From positions 29,832 to 93,831 of the forward strand of contig CBHYLN010000005.1 in the NCBI GenBank assembly GCA_966128725.1: a DNA stretch of 64,000 bases, read 5' to 3'. The stretch comes from JAFDZV01 sp966128725 (lineage in GTDB: Bacteria > Bacteroidota > Ignavibacteria > OLB7). The notes under the pieces were generated by a model, which worked only from the letters and a program-made list of their open reading frames with translations, searched no databases and had not been told where the DNA came from. The number at the start of each line of letters is the position of its first letter. Position 1 is the stretch's first letter. Positions 28,050 through 38,122 of the stretch are shown here, piece by piece. The position numbers were made by a program, and so were the translations under genes.

Positions 28050-29405
28050 ATGGTGTTCTTAGAAACAGTCCTGGCATTTATAGTCCTGGTGGGCATCCTG
28101 GTGTTTATCCACGAGCTGGGGCACTTCCTTACGGCCCGTTGGACCGGCATGCGCGCCGACGTGTTTGCCGTGGGCATGGGCCCGCGGTTGGTTGGCTGGA
28201 ATCGCAAAACCGGTTTCTCGTTCGGCAAGCTGCCGGAACATCTCGATCTGGAGGGCGGTACCGATTACCGCATTGCGATGCTGCCGATTGGCGGCTATGT
28301 GAAAATAGCCGGCATGGTGGACGAAAGCATGGACACCGATTTCGCCACGCGCAAGCCGCAGCCGTGGGAGTTCCGCTCCAAGGGCGCGGCCGCGAAGATT
28401 CTGGTGATATCGGCCGGTGTGATCATGAATGTGCTTCTGGCAATCGCGCTGTTCAGCGGCCTGAAGCTGGCCAACGGCGAGGAGTATTACGCCACCACCA
28501 CGCTTGGCGCCCTGCCCACCGACGGTGTGGCATACAAGGCCGGCCTGCGCCCGGGTGACAAGATCGAAATGGTGAACGGTGTTGGCGTCAAGTACTTCCA
28601 GGATATCATCGAACAACTTGCCGGGGCGAATCCCAACGAGAACGTCGCGGTTGTCATCAACCGTGCCGGCGCCACAAGCACGATATCCCTCCCGCGCCCA
28701 AGCATTGCAACCGGCCCGCTGGAGCTGTATCCGGAGAACCAATCGGTTGTGGTGGAAAGCACCGTAAGCAATACGCCGGCCGAAACCGCCGGGTTCAAGA
28801 AAGGCGACCGGATCGTAGCCGCCGACAACACACCGATCGCCAGCCAGCAGCAGTTGATCACCTACATTCAGGCGCACGGCAAGAAGGCCATCAGCTTCAA
28901 CGTTGAGCGCGCCGGCGTTGCGCAGGTGATCACCGCCACGCCGGACTCCTCCACCGCGAAGCTGGGCTTCGTGATCATGAACGACTACCAGGGCGCAACG
29001 TATCATCGCGATTATTCGCTGGGCGAGTCCGTGAGCCACGGGTTCAACCAGACGATGTTCGCGATCACCGGCACGTTCCGCGGTATCTGGGATCTGATTA
29101 CCGGCAAGGCAAAACTTGCGCAGTCGGTAAGCGGCCCGGTGAAGATCGCCAAGATGGCGCGCGAAACCGGTCTGCGCAGCCTTACCGAGTTCCTGCAGCT
29201 TATGGGGCTGCTCTCGGTTGCACTGGCCTGCATGAACATCCTGCCCATTCCGGCGCTCGACGGCGGCCACCTGGTGTTTATCATCACCGAGGCGATCATG
29301 CGGCGCGAGGTGCCGTTGAAGCTCCGCATGGTGATCCAGCAGGTCGGCTTCGCTCTGTTGTTGATCTTCATGATCTTCGTGATCTACAACGACACGTTCA
29401 ACTAG
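28050..29405 (+). CDS. rseP: RIP metalloprotease RseP (site-2 protease family)
   Basis: This 451-residue inner-membrane zinc protease cuts substrates within the membrane, classically anti-sigma factors. Zinc residues are in FIHELGHF (HExxH, about residue 20), and the second motif NILPIPALDGGH near residue 396 supplies the Asp ligand. Two PDZ-like domains lie between (around residues 150-230 and 245-310: AGLRPGDKIEMVNG and AGFKKGDRIVAADN). Four membrane segments fit the family. AGAGAGG stands upstream of the ATG. The window also encodes an ECF sigma factor with a one-pass partner, a candidate client. Confidence 0.96.
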   Translation: MVFLETVLAFIVLVGILVFIHELGHFLTARWTGMRADVFAVGMGPRLVGWNRKTGFSFGKLPEHLDLEGGTDYRIAMLPIGGYVKIAGMVDESMDTDFATRKPQPWEFRSKGAAAKILVISAGVIMNVLLAIALFSGLKLANGEEYYATTTLGALPTDGVAYKAGLRPGDKIEMVNGVGVKYFQDIIEQLAGANPNENVAVVINRAGATSTISLPRPSIATGPLELYPENQSVVVESTVSNTPAETAGFKKGDRIVAADNTPIASQQQLITYIQAHGKKAISFNVERAGVAQVITATPDSSTAKLGFVIMNDYQGATYHRDYSLGESVSHGFNQTMFAITGTFRGIWDLITGKAKLAQSVSGPVKIAKMARETGLRSLTEFLQLMGLLSVALACMNILPIPALDGGHLVFIITEAIMRREVPLKLRMVIQQVGFALLLIFMIFVIYNDTFN

Positions 29406-29652
29406 GCGCTGGCAGGCAACGTTATCCGGGGGCCGCACCGTGGCGCTCGTATGCGCCCGCTTTCGGCACCGAACCAAATTTCCGGCAGCGCCTGGCCGGG
29501 ACGCCTGTTCCGGTAACAGACCCGGCGTACGAACGCCCACACACGTTGATGTTCCGAAGCGCGGTTCCATGCCGCGCTTCGCCGTTGTTAGCATGGCCGC
29601 CGTTGCCCGGCAACCGGACCATGCATCTGCACTGGACTCGTAAATCACACTC

Positions 29653-30441
29653 GTGAATCCCGACCTACGCATTCTTGTTTCGAACGACGACGGAATCGAC
29701 TCCGGCGGAATATTCGCTCTTGTTCAGGCGATGAAGCGGATCGGCCACGTTGACGTGGTGGCACCGCTTACGCAGCAATCGGCCGTAGGGCATGCGCTTA
29801 CCGTGGCGGTACCGCTCCGCACGGTGCAGCACGAACGCAAGGGCCAGCCGTTCGGTATCGGCGTAAGCGGCACACCCGCCGATTGCGTGAAGCTGGCGGT
29901 ACAACATCTGCTGCCGGAACGCCCGCATATCGTGGTAAGCGGCATCAATCACGGCCGGAACACGGCGGTATCGCTGGTGTACTCCGGCACGGTATCGGCC
30001 GCTACCGAAGGCACCGTGCTGGGTATCCCGTCGGTAGCAATGTCGCTGGACGACTTCGCGGACGATGCGGACCCAACGGTGGCGGCCGATGTGGCCGAGT
30101 GGATCGTGCGCCAGGTGCTGGGGCAAGGGCTGCCGAAGGGCGTGCTGCTCAACGTGAACGTGCCCAGCCTTCCGCGCGATCAAATCCGAGGCGTGCGCCT
30201 TGCGCCGCAGGGGGAATCATACTGGGACGACAGGTACGATGTGCGCCACGACCCGATGAACCGCCCCTACTATTGGCTTACCGGCAAGCACATCGTACAG
30301 GGCCCCGAGGGCAACGACAACGAACTGCTCAGCGCGGGCTACGTGACGATCACGCCGGTGCACTACAAGCTTACCGACGAGCCGATGCTGCAACGGATGC
30401 GCGAGTGGAATGTGGAGTCGGGCGAGGACCTGCCGTTCTGA
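29653..30441 (+). CDS. surE: 5'/3'-nucleotidase SurE
   Basis: This 262-residue survival protein E is a metal-dependent phosphatase acting on nucleoside monophosphates. Family motifs are ILVSNDDGIDSGG with the metal-binding Asp pair, PLTQQSAVGHALTV, GTPADCVKLAV and VSGINHGRNTAVSLVYSGTVSAATEG. It starts at GTG, since no ATG is positioned to include the essential SNDDG block. It lies in a plus-strand run with rseP upstream and an LptF/G permease 28 bases downstream. Confidence 0.96.
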   Translation: MNPDLRILVSNDDGIDSGGIFALVQAMKRIGHVDVVAPLTQQSAVGHALTVAVPLRTVQHERKGQPFGIGVSGTPADCVKLAVQHLLPERPHIVVSGINHGRNTAVSLVYSGTVSAATEGTVLGIPSVAMSLDDFADDADPTVAADVAEWIVRQVLGQGLPKGVLLNVNVPSLPRDQIRGVRLAPQGESYWDDRYDVRHDPMNRPYYWLTGKHIVQGPEGNDNELLSAGYVTITPVHYKLTDEPMLQRMREWNVESGEDLPF

Positions 30442-30469
30442 AACCAGCGGCACGAATCATACGATCTGA

Positions 30470-31633
30470 ATGCTCATGAGTCGCCTTGATCGATATATCC
30501 TTCGGCAGTTTGCCCTGACATTCGTGTTCGGGATCTGGGCGTTTGTGTCGATCTTCATCATCGTTGACCTGCTGGAGAACCTTGGCAAGATTCTCGATCA
30601 CAACCTCCCCACCACGGTCATCCTGAAGTTCTATCTGTACAAGATCCCGGAGATCCTGCACCTGATCGTGCCGATCGGCATGCTGCTGGCCAGCCTGTTC
30701 ACCATCGGCAAACTGGATCAGTCGAACGAACTGACCGCCATTCGCGCGGCTGGGCGCAGCATGCGCCGGACTGCCCTGCCGTTGATGCTGTTCGGGGTGG
30801 TGGTAAGCTGCGTGATGGTGTACTTTGATGGCTGGGTTGTGCCGATCAGCAACAAGCGGCATTTCGCGATCGACCGCCAGTACCTTGGCGAGAATGTGAT
30901 CACCGGGCAGCACAACGTGTATCTCCGCATCTCGCCAACGGTGAACCTGTTGATGGACTATTTCGATGCGATGAAGGGCGAAGCCAATCTGGTGACGATC
31001 GAGCGATTCGACACCAACGCGCGCGTGGCGATCACATCGGTGCATCGAACGTCGGCCGCCACGTTCGACTTCAAAACCGATACCACCACCGCGGTGAAGA
31101 TCACCGAGCGTATCGACGCGGCATCGATGCGCTACGATTCGGTGAAGAAGATCTGGGTGCTGGCCAACGGTGTCAGCAGGAATTTTCAGGATGCGAACAA
31201 CATCGTCACAACGGCATTTGAAAAGCGCGAGCTGCCCGCGTTGCCGATCACGCCGGACGAGCTGAACCTTTCGCAGCAGAACATCGGCGAGCTCACCATC
31301 GAGGAGTTCCGCGACCGCATCGAACAGGAACGCCTGAGCGGTCGGGATGTCAACCGTCTCGAGGTTGATTTCTATGCCAAGTTCTCCTTCCCGTTTGCCT
31401 CGGTGATCGTTGTGTTCTTCGGCATCCCCTTTTCTTCGCGCCAGCGGAAAAGCGGCGCGGCCATGCAGATCGCCATCACCGGCCTGGTAAGCGCCATCTA
31501 TCTGGTGCTGTCGGAGATCAGCAAGGCGTTCAGCTACGGTGGCGCGCTGGAACCAATAGCAATCGCCTGGGCGGTAAACGTGTTGTTCGCGCTGGTCGGC
31601 ATCGCGAATCTGTACCGCATCGAGCGCGGTTAA
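30470..31633 (+). CDS. LptF/LptG family permease of the lipopolysaccharide export ABC system
   Basis: This 387-residue protein has the YjgP/YjgQ layout: SRLDRYILRQFALTFVFGI at the N-terminus with membrane segments 1-3, a periplasmic beta-jellyroll around residues 130-260, and a C-terminal membrane bundle containing FYAKFSFPFASVIVVFFGIPFS. It helps pull LPS from the inner membrane into the Lpt bridge. LptF and LptG cannot be told apart with confidence here. A second ATG two codons downstream (MSRLDRY) is an equally good start. Confidence 0.92.
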   Translation: MLMSRLDRYILRQFALTFVFGIWAFVSIFIIVDLLENLGKILDHNLPTTVILKFYLYKIPEILHLIVPIGMLLASLFTIGKLDQSNELTAIRAAGRSMRRTALPLMLFGVVVSCVMVYFDGWVVPISNKRHFAIDRQYLGENVITGQHNVYLRISPTVNLLMDYFDAMKGEANLVTIERFDTNARVAITSVHRTSAATFDFKTDTTTAVKITERIDAASMRYDSVKKIWVLANGVSRNFQDANNIVTTAFEKRELPALPITPDELNLSQQNIGELTIEEFRDRIEQERLSGRDVNRLEVDFYAKFSFPFASVIVVFFGIPFSSRQRKSGAAMQIAITGLVSAIYLVLSEISKAFSYGGALEPIAIAWAVNVLFALVGIANLYRIERG

Positions 31634-31766
31634 CCCATTTCAACCTGTCGCGTTGCCGCCCCGGGCGCCTGGCCGGATCGCCTGCCGGCACGGCCGCGAT
31701 AACCAACCAGGTGGCGAAGCCGGCCCCACGCAGCACCCTGATATCATACATGTTCGGAGCTTCTTC

Positions 31767-32984
31767 ATGATCTCGTTCGACGACGCCGTTGCCCTTGTTC
31801 TGAACAGCATCGAGCACACGCTCCCGTCCGAGACCGTTCCGCTGGTGCTGGCATCGGGCCGCGTGCTGGCCCAGGCAATCGTAGCCGACGCGAACATCCC
31901 GCCGACCGCGAACTCGGCGATGGACGGGTATGCCGTACGCGCCGAGGACGTTACCCAGGCAACCCTGGAGCACCCGGTGCCGCTTACGGTGATCGGCGAG
32001 GCCGCCGCCGGCACCCCTTTCGCCGGAACCGTAGGCCACGGCTGTGCCGTGCGTATCATGACCGGCGGCATTATCCCGGAAGGGGCAACGGCCGTGATCG
32101 AGGTGGAGGCAACGTCCGAGGCCGATGGCACGATGTACGCGCGCCGCTCGTTGCGTCCGGGCGAGGCAATCCGTGCCGCTGGCGAGGATATCCGGGCGGG
32201 AGAGGTGGTGCTGGCAGCCGGCACAACAATTCGCCCCGCCGATGTGGGTCTGCTGGCCTCGGTGGGCGTTGTCAATGTACCGGTGCGGATACAGCCGAAG
32301 ATCGGCATCCTCTCCACCGGGAACGAGATCGTGGAAGCGTTTCGCACGCCGGGCGAGGGGCAGATTCGCAACAGCACGGGGCCGGCGCTGTACGCCGCCT
32401 GCATGGCGCTTGGCGCGGAGCCGATCGATCTGGGGATAGTGCGCGATACACGGGACGAACTGGCCGACCGGCTTGAGGAAGGGCTCCGTTACGATATCCT
32501 GATAACAACCGGCGGCGTTTCAGCCGGCGCGTACGACCTGGTTCAGCACCTGCTGCCCGAACTTGGCGTGACCATCGTGTTCCACAAGGTGAAGATCCGG
32601 CCCGGCAAACCGGTACTGTTCGGCACGTTCGGCGACTCCGAGCACCGCACGCTTGTGTTCGGGCTGCCGGGCAATCCCGTTTCCACGCTTATTACGTTTG
32701 GCCAATTTGTTGCGCCGGCGGTTGCGCGGATGCTGGGCTCAACAGCGGTGCCGCTGCGCCTGCAGGCACGCCTGGCCGTTCCGCTGCGCAAAACGGACGA
32801 TAAGCGCCACTTCGTGCGCGGCATTCTCAGCACCGATGCGGGCAGCGTGCCGGCGGTGACAACAACGGGCACACAATCCAGCGGGGCGCTCAGCTCGATG
32901 AGCCGGGCAAACTGCCTGATCGTGCTGGACGAATCATCCGGCTCGCTGGAATCCGGCGACCTGGTAACCGTGGAGCTCCTGTAG
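31767..32984 (+). CDS. moeA: Molybdopterin molybdenumtransferase MoeA
   Basis: This 405-residue enzyme inserts molybdate into adenylylated molybdopterin. It shows the family order: ANIPPTANSAMDGYAVRAED, VRIMTGGIIPEGATAVIEVE, ILSTGNEIVE, TTGGVSAGAYDLVQ (the MoCF signature) and FGLPGNPVSTLI near the C-terminus. I start at the ATG of MISFDDAV with GGAG about 7 bases upstream; the open frame reaches 38 residues further back without similarity. No other Moco genes are nearby. Confidence 0.96.
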   Translation: MISFDDAVALVLNSIEHTLPSETVPLVLASGRVLAQAIVADANIPPTANSAMDGYAVRAEDVTQATLEHPVPLTVIGEAAAGTPFAGTVGHGCAVRIMTGGIIPEGATAVIEVEATSEADGTMYARRSLRPGEAIRAAGEDIRAGEVVLAAGTTIRPADVGLLASVGVVNVPVRIQPKIGILSTGNEIVEAFRTPGEGQIRNSTGPALYAACMALGAEPIDLGIVRDTRDELADRLEEGLRYDILITTGGVSAGAYDLVQHLLPELGVTIVFHKVKIRPGKPVLFGTFGDSEHRTLVFGLPGNPVSTLITFGQFVAPAVARMLGSTAVPLRLQARLAVPLRKTDDKRHFVRGILSTDAGSVPAVTTTGTQSSGALSSMSRANCLIVLDESSGSLESGDLVTVELL

Positions 32985-33204
32985 TACGGCCCACGCGGCC
33001 ACCACGGCATATCGAAGCCGATACGGTTATCGAGCGGTTTCAGGGGCGGATGTTTCGGAAATACGGACGGCGAATGCAACTTCTCCGGCTCGTCATGGTT
33101 TTTTAAGTTTACGGGGTTGCACACTCCGTGCAGCCCCCATGTCTCCGGGCTTGCGTCACTCCGCATTCGCGGTGCTCTTCGGTTGAACTATCCTACTTCG
33201 CGCA

Positions 33205-36200
33205 ATGATACGAACGCTTGGAATCGGTGTGTTGGCCCTGTTCATGTGGACCGTTGTTGCGGTGTCGTTGCGGGCGCAAACCCCAACAACACTGTTCCGC
33301 CTTCTCTCCACATCGGAAACCGGCATCACCTTCCGTAACGACATCACCGAAAACGAGATGTACAACGGAATCAGCTTCACCAATGCCTATAACGGCAGCG
33401 GTGTGGCGGCCGGCGACGTAAACGGCGACGGGCTTCCGGATCTGTTCTTCTCCGGCACGCAGGTGTGCAATCGCCTGTACATCAACAAGGGGAACTTCCA
33501 GTTCGAGGACGTTACCTACCGTGCGGGCGTTGCCGACTCCGGAAGCGTTGGGCGAGGTGTGGTGATGGTTGATATCGACGGCGACGGCGATCTGGATATC
33601 TACGTGTGCCGCGTGAGCCTGCCGAACCGGCTGTACATCAACGACGGCCACGGCATGTTCACCGAGCGCTCGAAGGCGTACGGGCTGGATTACAGTGGCC
33701 ACTCCACGCAGGCGGCGTTCCTGGACTACGACCTGGACGGTGACCTTGACATGTACCTGGCCCTTACCGGCGCCGGCCTTGGCGAGTACTACGCGCGTTA
33801 CGGTGTCAACGACAAGATGTACCGCAACAACGGCAACGGCACGTTCACCGATGTTACCAAGGAAGCCGGCATCGTGGATCAGGGCTACGCGATGAATGTG
33901 CTGGCCTCCGATGTAAATGGCGATGGCTGGCCCGACCTGTACGTCTCGAACGATTTCGAGGAACAGGACAAGCTGTACATCAACAACCGCAACGGCACGT
34001 TCACCAACATGCGCGGCAAGGCAATCCTGCACACCAGCCACTCCTCGATGGGCTGCGACGCGGCCGACTACAACAACGACGGTAACATCGATGTGGTGAC
34101 GCTGGACATGATGGCCCGCGATCACACGCGCGAGATGCGGCTTTCGGCAACCCTGTCGGTGCTCAGCCCGATCTTCGACTCGTCGCAGGTGCCCCGCAAC
34201 GTGCTGCTGCTGAACCGGGGCAACGGCCTGTTCACCGATATCGCCGGCGTGGTTGGGATCGACGCAACCGACTGGAGCTGGCCCGCGCTGTTCGCCGACT
34301 TCGATAACGATGGCCGCAAGGATCTGTTTATCGGCAACGGCATGAAGCGCGACATGACCGACCGCGACGCATCGTACAAGGTGGTTCAGGGAACCAAGAA
34401 GATGGATCTGATCAGGATGTTCCCGGTGAACCGGCTTGCGAACTTCTGTTTCTGGAACGCCGGCGACATGATGTTCCGCGACAGCGCGACCGCGTGGGGC
34501 CTTGACCAACCAAACTTCACCTACGGCGCAGCGTACGTTGATCTGGATCTCGACGGCGATCTGGATCTGGTGCTGAACACCGTGGATACAACGGCGTTTC
34601 TGTACCGCAACTACTCCGGTGAAAAGGGGCGCGGCAACTACCTGCGCGTGAAGCTGGAGGGTACCGGCGCGAACCGCTACGGCCAGAACGCCCGGGTGGA
34701 GTTCAAGACCGGCGACCAGATGCAATTGCTGGAGCAGATGCCCGTTCGCGGCTATCTGGGCTGCGTGGACCCGGTTCTGCATGTTGGCCTTGGCGCGGCG
34801 CGGGCCGTTGATACGGTTACGGTGCGCTGGCCGGGCGGCACGCAGCAGACGCTCACGAACGTGCAGGCCAACCAGACGATCACGCTGCGCCAGAGCGAGG
34901 CCGCGCGCACCACCGGGGCCCAGGCCGCGGCGGTGAAGCCGTTGTTCACCAAGCCCGACAGCGGCACCGTGATCAACTATTCGCACGAGGAGAACAGCTA
35001 CGACGATCTGAAGCGCGAGCGCCTGTTGCCGCGGCGACTGTCGCAGAACGGGCCGGGCATGGCCGTTGGCGATGTTAATGGCGACGGTCTTGAAGACCTC
35101 TATATCAGCGGCGCCAAGGAATTTCCGGGTCGTCTGTTTATGCAACGGCCCGATGGGCGGTTCGCGCGCTCGGCCGATTCGGCGGTGTTCGTGAAGGACT
35201 CCGCCAGCGAGGATATGGGCGCGCTGTTCTTTGATGCCGACAACGACGGCGATCTGGATCTGTATGTGGTGAGCGGCGGCGCGGAGTTCGATGCCCGCGC
35301 CCCCGAGCTGGCCGACAGGTTGTACCTGAACGACGGTAAGGGGCGTTTCACCAAAACGACGGGCAAACTGCCGGAAGAGACCGCGAGCGGCTCGTGTGTG
35401 GTGGCCGCGGACTACGATGGCGACGGCGATCTGGATCTGTTCGTGGGCGGCCGCATGGTGCCCGGGAAGTATCCGCTTGCCAGCCGCAGCATGATCCTGC
35501 GCAACAACCAGGGAACGTTCACCGACGTCACCGCCGAGGTTTGCCCGAGCCTTGCCGCGCAACCAGGCATGATTTGCGCTGCGATATGGTCCGATGTTGA
35601 TGCCGACGGACGCCTGGATCTGGTCACCGCCGGCGAGTGGACCAGCGTTCGGATGTTCCATAACGACGGCAGCGCGTTCACCGAGATGCCGAACACCGGC
35701 CTGGAGAACATTACCGGATGGTGGAACAGCATTGCCTCCGGCGATTTCGACAACGACGGCGATATCGACTACATCGTTGGCAACGTTGGCACCAACTGGC
35801 GGTACCAGCCTTCGGCCGACGCACCGGTAAAGATTTACGCGGCGGACTTTGACGGCAACGGCAGCCTGGATCCGGTGCTCACGTACTTCGATCGGACGTA
35901 CAAGAAGGAATTCCCCGTGATGGATCGCCTGCGACTGATCTCGCACATCCCGAGCATCCACGCGAAGTTCACAACCTTCGCGGCGTATTCCACGGCGACC
36001 ATCAACGACATGTTCCCCAAGGCCAAGCTGGATTCCTCGTACAAGCTTACCGCCACCGAGTTCAAGAGCTGCTACATCGAGAACCGAGGCAACGGTACGT
36101 TCACCGCCACCCCGCTGCCGCTGCTTACACAGGCATCGCCGGTGTTCGGCATTGCCGTGCAGGATTTTGATGGCGACGGTAATCTGGACGCCATGCTGAC

Positions 36201-36654
36201 CGGCAATTATCTGGACGGCCCGGAGCCCACGGTGGTACGCTACGACGGAAGCTGGGGCCTGGTGCTCAAGGGCGACGGGCACGGGGGGTTCAAGCCGCTT
36301 ACGCTGGCCGAGGGCGGCATCATCGTGCGCGGCGATATGCGCGGCGTGGCGCTTGTGCATATCGGCAAGGCCACAAGCCAGAAGCTGTGCGCGATGGTGT
36401 TGATGAACTCCGGACCGGTGACGCCATTTTTCCGCGACGTATCGGCCGCGGGCGACAAGCTCTGGACACTGGATCGCAAGACGCGGGCAACACACGCGAT
36501 GATCGCCTTGAAGAACGGCTCGACACGGCGATGCGAGTTCAACATGGGCTCGGGGTACCTTACACAGAACACCCCAACCATCATCGTTACGCCCGATATG
36601 GTATCGATGACGTTGTTCAACGGAAGCCAGACCGTGCAGCAGGTGAAGTTCTGA
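33205..36654 (+). CDS. Secreted FG-GAP/VCBS repeat protein with ASPIC/UnbV domain
   Basis: This 1,149-residue protein has a signal peptide (LGIGVLALFMWTVVAVSL, cleavage near RAQ). I count 14 calcium-type motifs such as DVNGDGLPD, DIDGDGDLD, DFDNDGRKD and DADNDGDLD, which build beta-propeller blades. Around residues 470-570 lies the ASPIC/UnbV domain (GTGANRYGQNARVEF, VRWPGGTQQTL). Related CRTAC-like proteins are large surface or exported proteins in Bacteroidota and Planctomycetes with unknown ligands. No clear T9SS tail is seen. The ATG follows a TACTTCG element by 4 bases and lacks a ribosome site. Confidence 0.92.
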   Translation: MIRTLGIGVLALFMWTVVAVSLRAQTPTTLFRLLSTSETGITFRNDITENEMYNGISFTNAYNGSGVAAGDVNGDGLPDLFFSGTQVCNRLYINKGNFQFEDVTYRAGVADSGSVGRGVVMVDIDGDGDLDIYVCRVSLPNRLYINDGHGMFTERSKAYGLDYSGHSTQAAFLDYDLDGDLDMYLALTGAGLGEYYARYGVNDKMYRNNGNGTFTDVTKEAGIVDQGYAMNVLASDVNGDGWPDLYVSNDFEEQDKLYINNRNGTFTNMRGKAILHTSHSSMGCDAADYNNDGNIDVVTLDMMARDHTREMRLSATLSVLSPIFDSSQVPRNVLLLNRGNGLFTDIAGVVGIDATDWSWPALFADFDNDGRKDLFIGNGMKRDMTDRDASYKVVQGTKKMDLIRMFPVNRLANFCFWNAGDMMFRDSATAWGLDQPNFTYGAAYVDLDLDGDLDLVLNTVDTTAFLYRNYSGEKGRGNYLRVKLEGTGANRYGQNARVEFKTGDQMQLLEQMPVRGYLGCVDPVLHVGLGAARAVDTVTVRWPGGTQQTLTNVQANQTITLRQSEAARTTGAQAAAVKPLFTKPDSGTVINYSHEENSYDDLKRERLLPRRLSQNGPGMAVGDVNGDGLEDLYISGAKEFPGRLFMQRPDGRFARSADSAVFVKDSASEDMGALFFDADNDGDLDLYVVSGGAEFDARAPELADRLYLNDGKGRFTKTTGKLPEETASGSCVVAADYDGDGDLDLFVGGRMVPGKYPLASRSMILRNNQGTFTDVTAEVCPSLAAQPGMICAAIWSDVDADGRLDLVTAGEWTSVRMFHNDGSAFTEMPNTGLENITGWWNSIASGDFDNDGDIDYIVGNVGTNWRYQPSADAPVKIYAADFDGNGSLDPVLTYFDRTYKKEFPVMDRLRLISHIPSIHAKFTTFAAYSTATINDMFPKAKLDSSYKLTATEFKSCYIENRGNGTFTATPLPLLTQASPVFGIAVQDFDGDGNLDAMLTGNYLDGPEPTVVRYDGSWGLVLKGDGHGGFKPLTLAEGGIIVRGDMRGVALVHIGKATSQKLCAMVLMNSGPVTPFFRDVSAAGDKLWTLDRKTRATHAMIALKNGSTRRCEFNMGSGYLTQNTPTIIVTPDMVSMTLFNGSQTVQQVKF

Positions 36655-36711
36655 CAGGTCCCCGTGTGCAACCAGGCACGGAAACCGCGGAACGCATCAA
36701 CCCTACGATCA

Positions 36712-36743
36712 AACGCCCCGGCAGCCTGTGCTGCCGGGGCGTT
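36712..36743 (+). terminator. Terminator after the FG-GAP protein gene
   Basis: AACGCCCCGGCAGC and GCTGCCGGGGCGTT form a perfect 14-bp stem with loop CTGT, followed by GTTGTT. Confidence 0.8.
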
Positions 36744-36945
36744 GTTGTTCAATGCTCCCCCACCGATTCGGCAGGCGGGAAGCACGCTAAACATGTAGCG
36801 AAGTACTGCTATCCTCCACGAGCCACCTAGCCCGCAGGCCTTGCTGTACAAGGGTTTGCGGGCTACACATGGCATCAACCGCTCGCACGTTCAGCTCGGC
36901 ATCAATCCGCGTTGTATCTTGGGGCCAATTGCAATATCCCGGGCC

Positions 36946-37470
36946 ATGGAAACCTTCAAGATCATCCTTCTCAGCGTGATCGCGGCCGTCTGTTACGGCA
37001 TCCTGCACGACCAGATCACCGCTCGAATCTCGGTTGAGTATTTCACAATCGGCCATCCGATCATCATCGAAACCACCGACCCCACAACGCTGGGATTGCT
37101 GTGGGGTGTGTTGGCAACATGGTGGGCGGGGCTGCTCGTTGGCATCATGTTCGCTATCGCCGCGCAAGCAGGCACAAAGCCCAAACGGAATGCGCGGTCG
37201 CTGGTGCGGCCCATTCTGATCGTGATGGTCGTGATGGCGGTGTGCGCGGCCGGCGCGGGATTCGTGGGCTGGGGGGCAACCGAGAACAACGCCTTCGCCT
37301 TGCCGCAACAGATTGCACGGCTGGTGCCACGCGACCGCCATATCGCGTTTGCCACGGCCATGTGGGCGCACAATGCCAGCTACCTGATGGGCTTTGTGGG
37401 CGCGACCATCGCGGCGCTGGTGGTGGCGAGGTCGCGGCGATTCCTCCCCAAAGGGCAGGCGTCACACTGA
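36946..37470 (+). CDS. Conserved four-helix membrane protein of unknown function
   Basis: This 174-residue protein has about four hydrophobic segments (FKIILLSVIAAVCYGI, GLLWGVLATWWAGLLVGIMFAI, PILIVMVVMAVCAAGAGFVGW, YLMGFVGATIAALVVA) and a loop HDQITARISVEYFTIGHP. I recall similar conserved hypotheticals in Bacteroidota but no assigned function. I start at ATG 36946; the frame can extend 35 residues upstream. A TATCTTGG element at 36915 may be its promoter, giving a short leader. Confidence 0.7.
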   Translation: METFKIILLSVIAAVCYGILHDQITARISVEYFTIGHPIIIETTDPTTLGLLWGVLATWWAGLLVGIMFAIAAQAGTKPKRNARSLVRPILIVMVVMAVCAAGAGFVGWGATENNAFALPQQIARLVPRDRHIAFATAMWAHNASYLMGFVGATIAALVVARSRRFLPKGQASH

Positions 37471-37504
37471 GCGCAACGCCGGTGTAGGCGCACACGACGG
37501 CCGC

Positions 37505-38050
37505 CTAGCGCCGCTTGCCGCTGGCGACGGCCGTACGAAGCGAATCCGCATAACGCCGAAGCGAATCGGCAACACGCATCAGCGAATCAACTTTCGCCGA
37601 GGAATTCGCTGGCGTCGCGGCGGGGGCCTGCGTAGTGGCCTGGCCTGCGCCAGGCGCGGGCTGCGTGGCCACCGGAGCCGATCCCAGCGACACCACGGTG
37701 ATCTCCTCGGGATCGGTTGAATCGTATGCGGCTACCACCGGCACCCCTTCCTGAAACATGTGCAGCGTGCGCAGCGAGGGCACGAAGTCCGTGGTGGCGG
37801 TATCCAACGTTCCATCGGCCCGATGGAACTGGATGGTAAGCTCCAGCTCGGGCGAATCGTTCACCACCGTTCCGGTTTCCTCCACACCGATCAACACCCC
37901 CTCCGCCTTTATCCCATGTTCCACCAACCGGTTATGCCGCACCGACGGTCCGATAAAGAAATACCAGACCATCAGGAACACGAACGCCGGAATGATCAGC
38001 CCCAGTATCCACTTCTTTCCGCGTTTTGCTGTTGGCTGCTCGGTCATCAT
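37505..38050 (-). CDS. Membrane-anchored protein with DUF3592-like domain and C-terminal helical repeat
   Basis: This 181-residue protein has one N-terminal membrane segment (WILGLIIPAFVFLMVWYFFIG), then a small beta domain (EGVLIGVEETGTVV, ELELTIQFHRADG, VPVVAAYDSTDPEEITVV) that resembles DUF3592 extracellular domains. A Pro/Ala/Gln linker leads to a C-terminal amphipathic helix with a repeated DSLRR heptad-like pattern, probably a coiled coil. GGGAGG lies 8 bases before the ATG. Function is unknown. It lies 72 bases downstream of the dioxygenase gene. Confidence 0.7.
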   Translation of the reverse strand: MMTEQPTAKRGKKWILGLIIPAFVFLMVWYFFIGPSVRHNRLVEHGIKAEGVLIGVEETGTVVNDSPELELTIQFHRADGTLDTATTDFVPSLRTLHMFQEGVPVVAAYDSTDPEEITVVSLGSAPVATQPAPGAGQATTQAPAATPANSSAKVDSLMRVADSLRRYADSLRTAVASGKRR

Positions 38051-38122
38051 TAGCGGTACCTCCCTGATGTTGAAGTGTGAGGAACAACAGACCACCCACG
38101 TATGGCCTGGCGAGCGGTTACG

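Noticed and set aside
28059..29672. A 537-codon minus-strand frame over rseP
   Set aside because: It is complement of a membrane protease with both zinc motifs intact; no independent support.
33193..36495. A 1,100-codon minus-strand frame with a repetitive Val/His/Ala pattern
   Set aside because: It is the complement of the calcium-motif repeats in the FG-GAP gene; the apparent periodicity is inherited from the sense strand.
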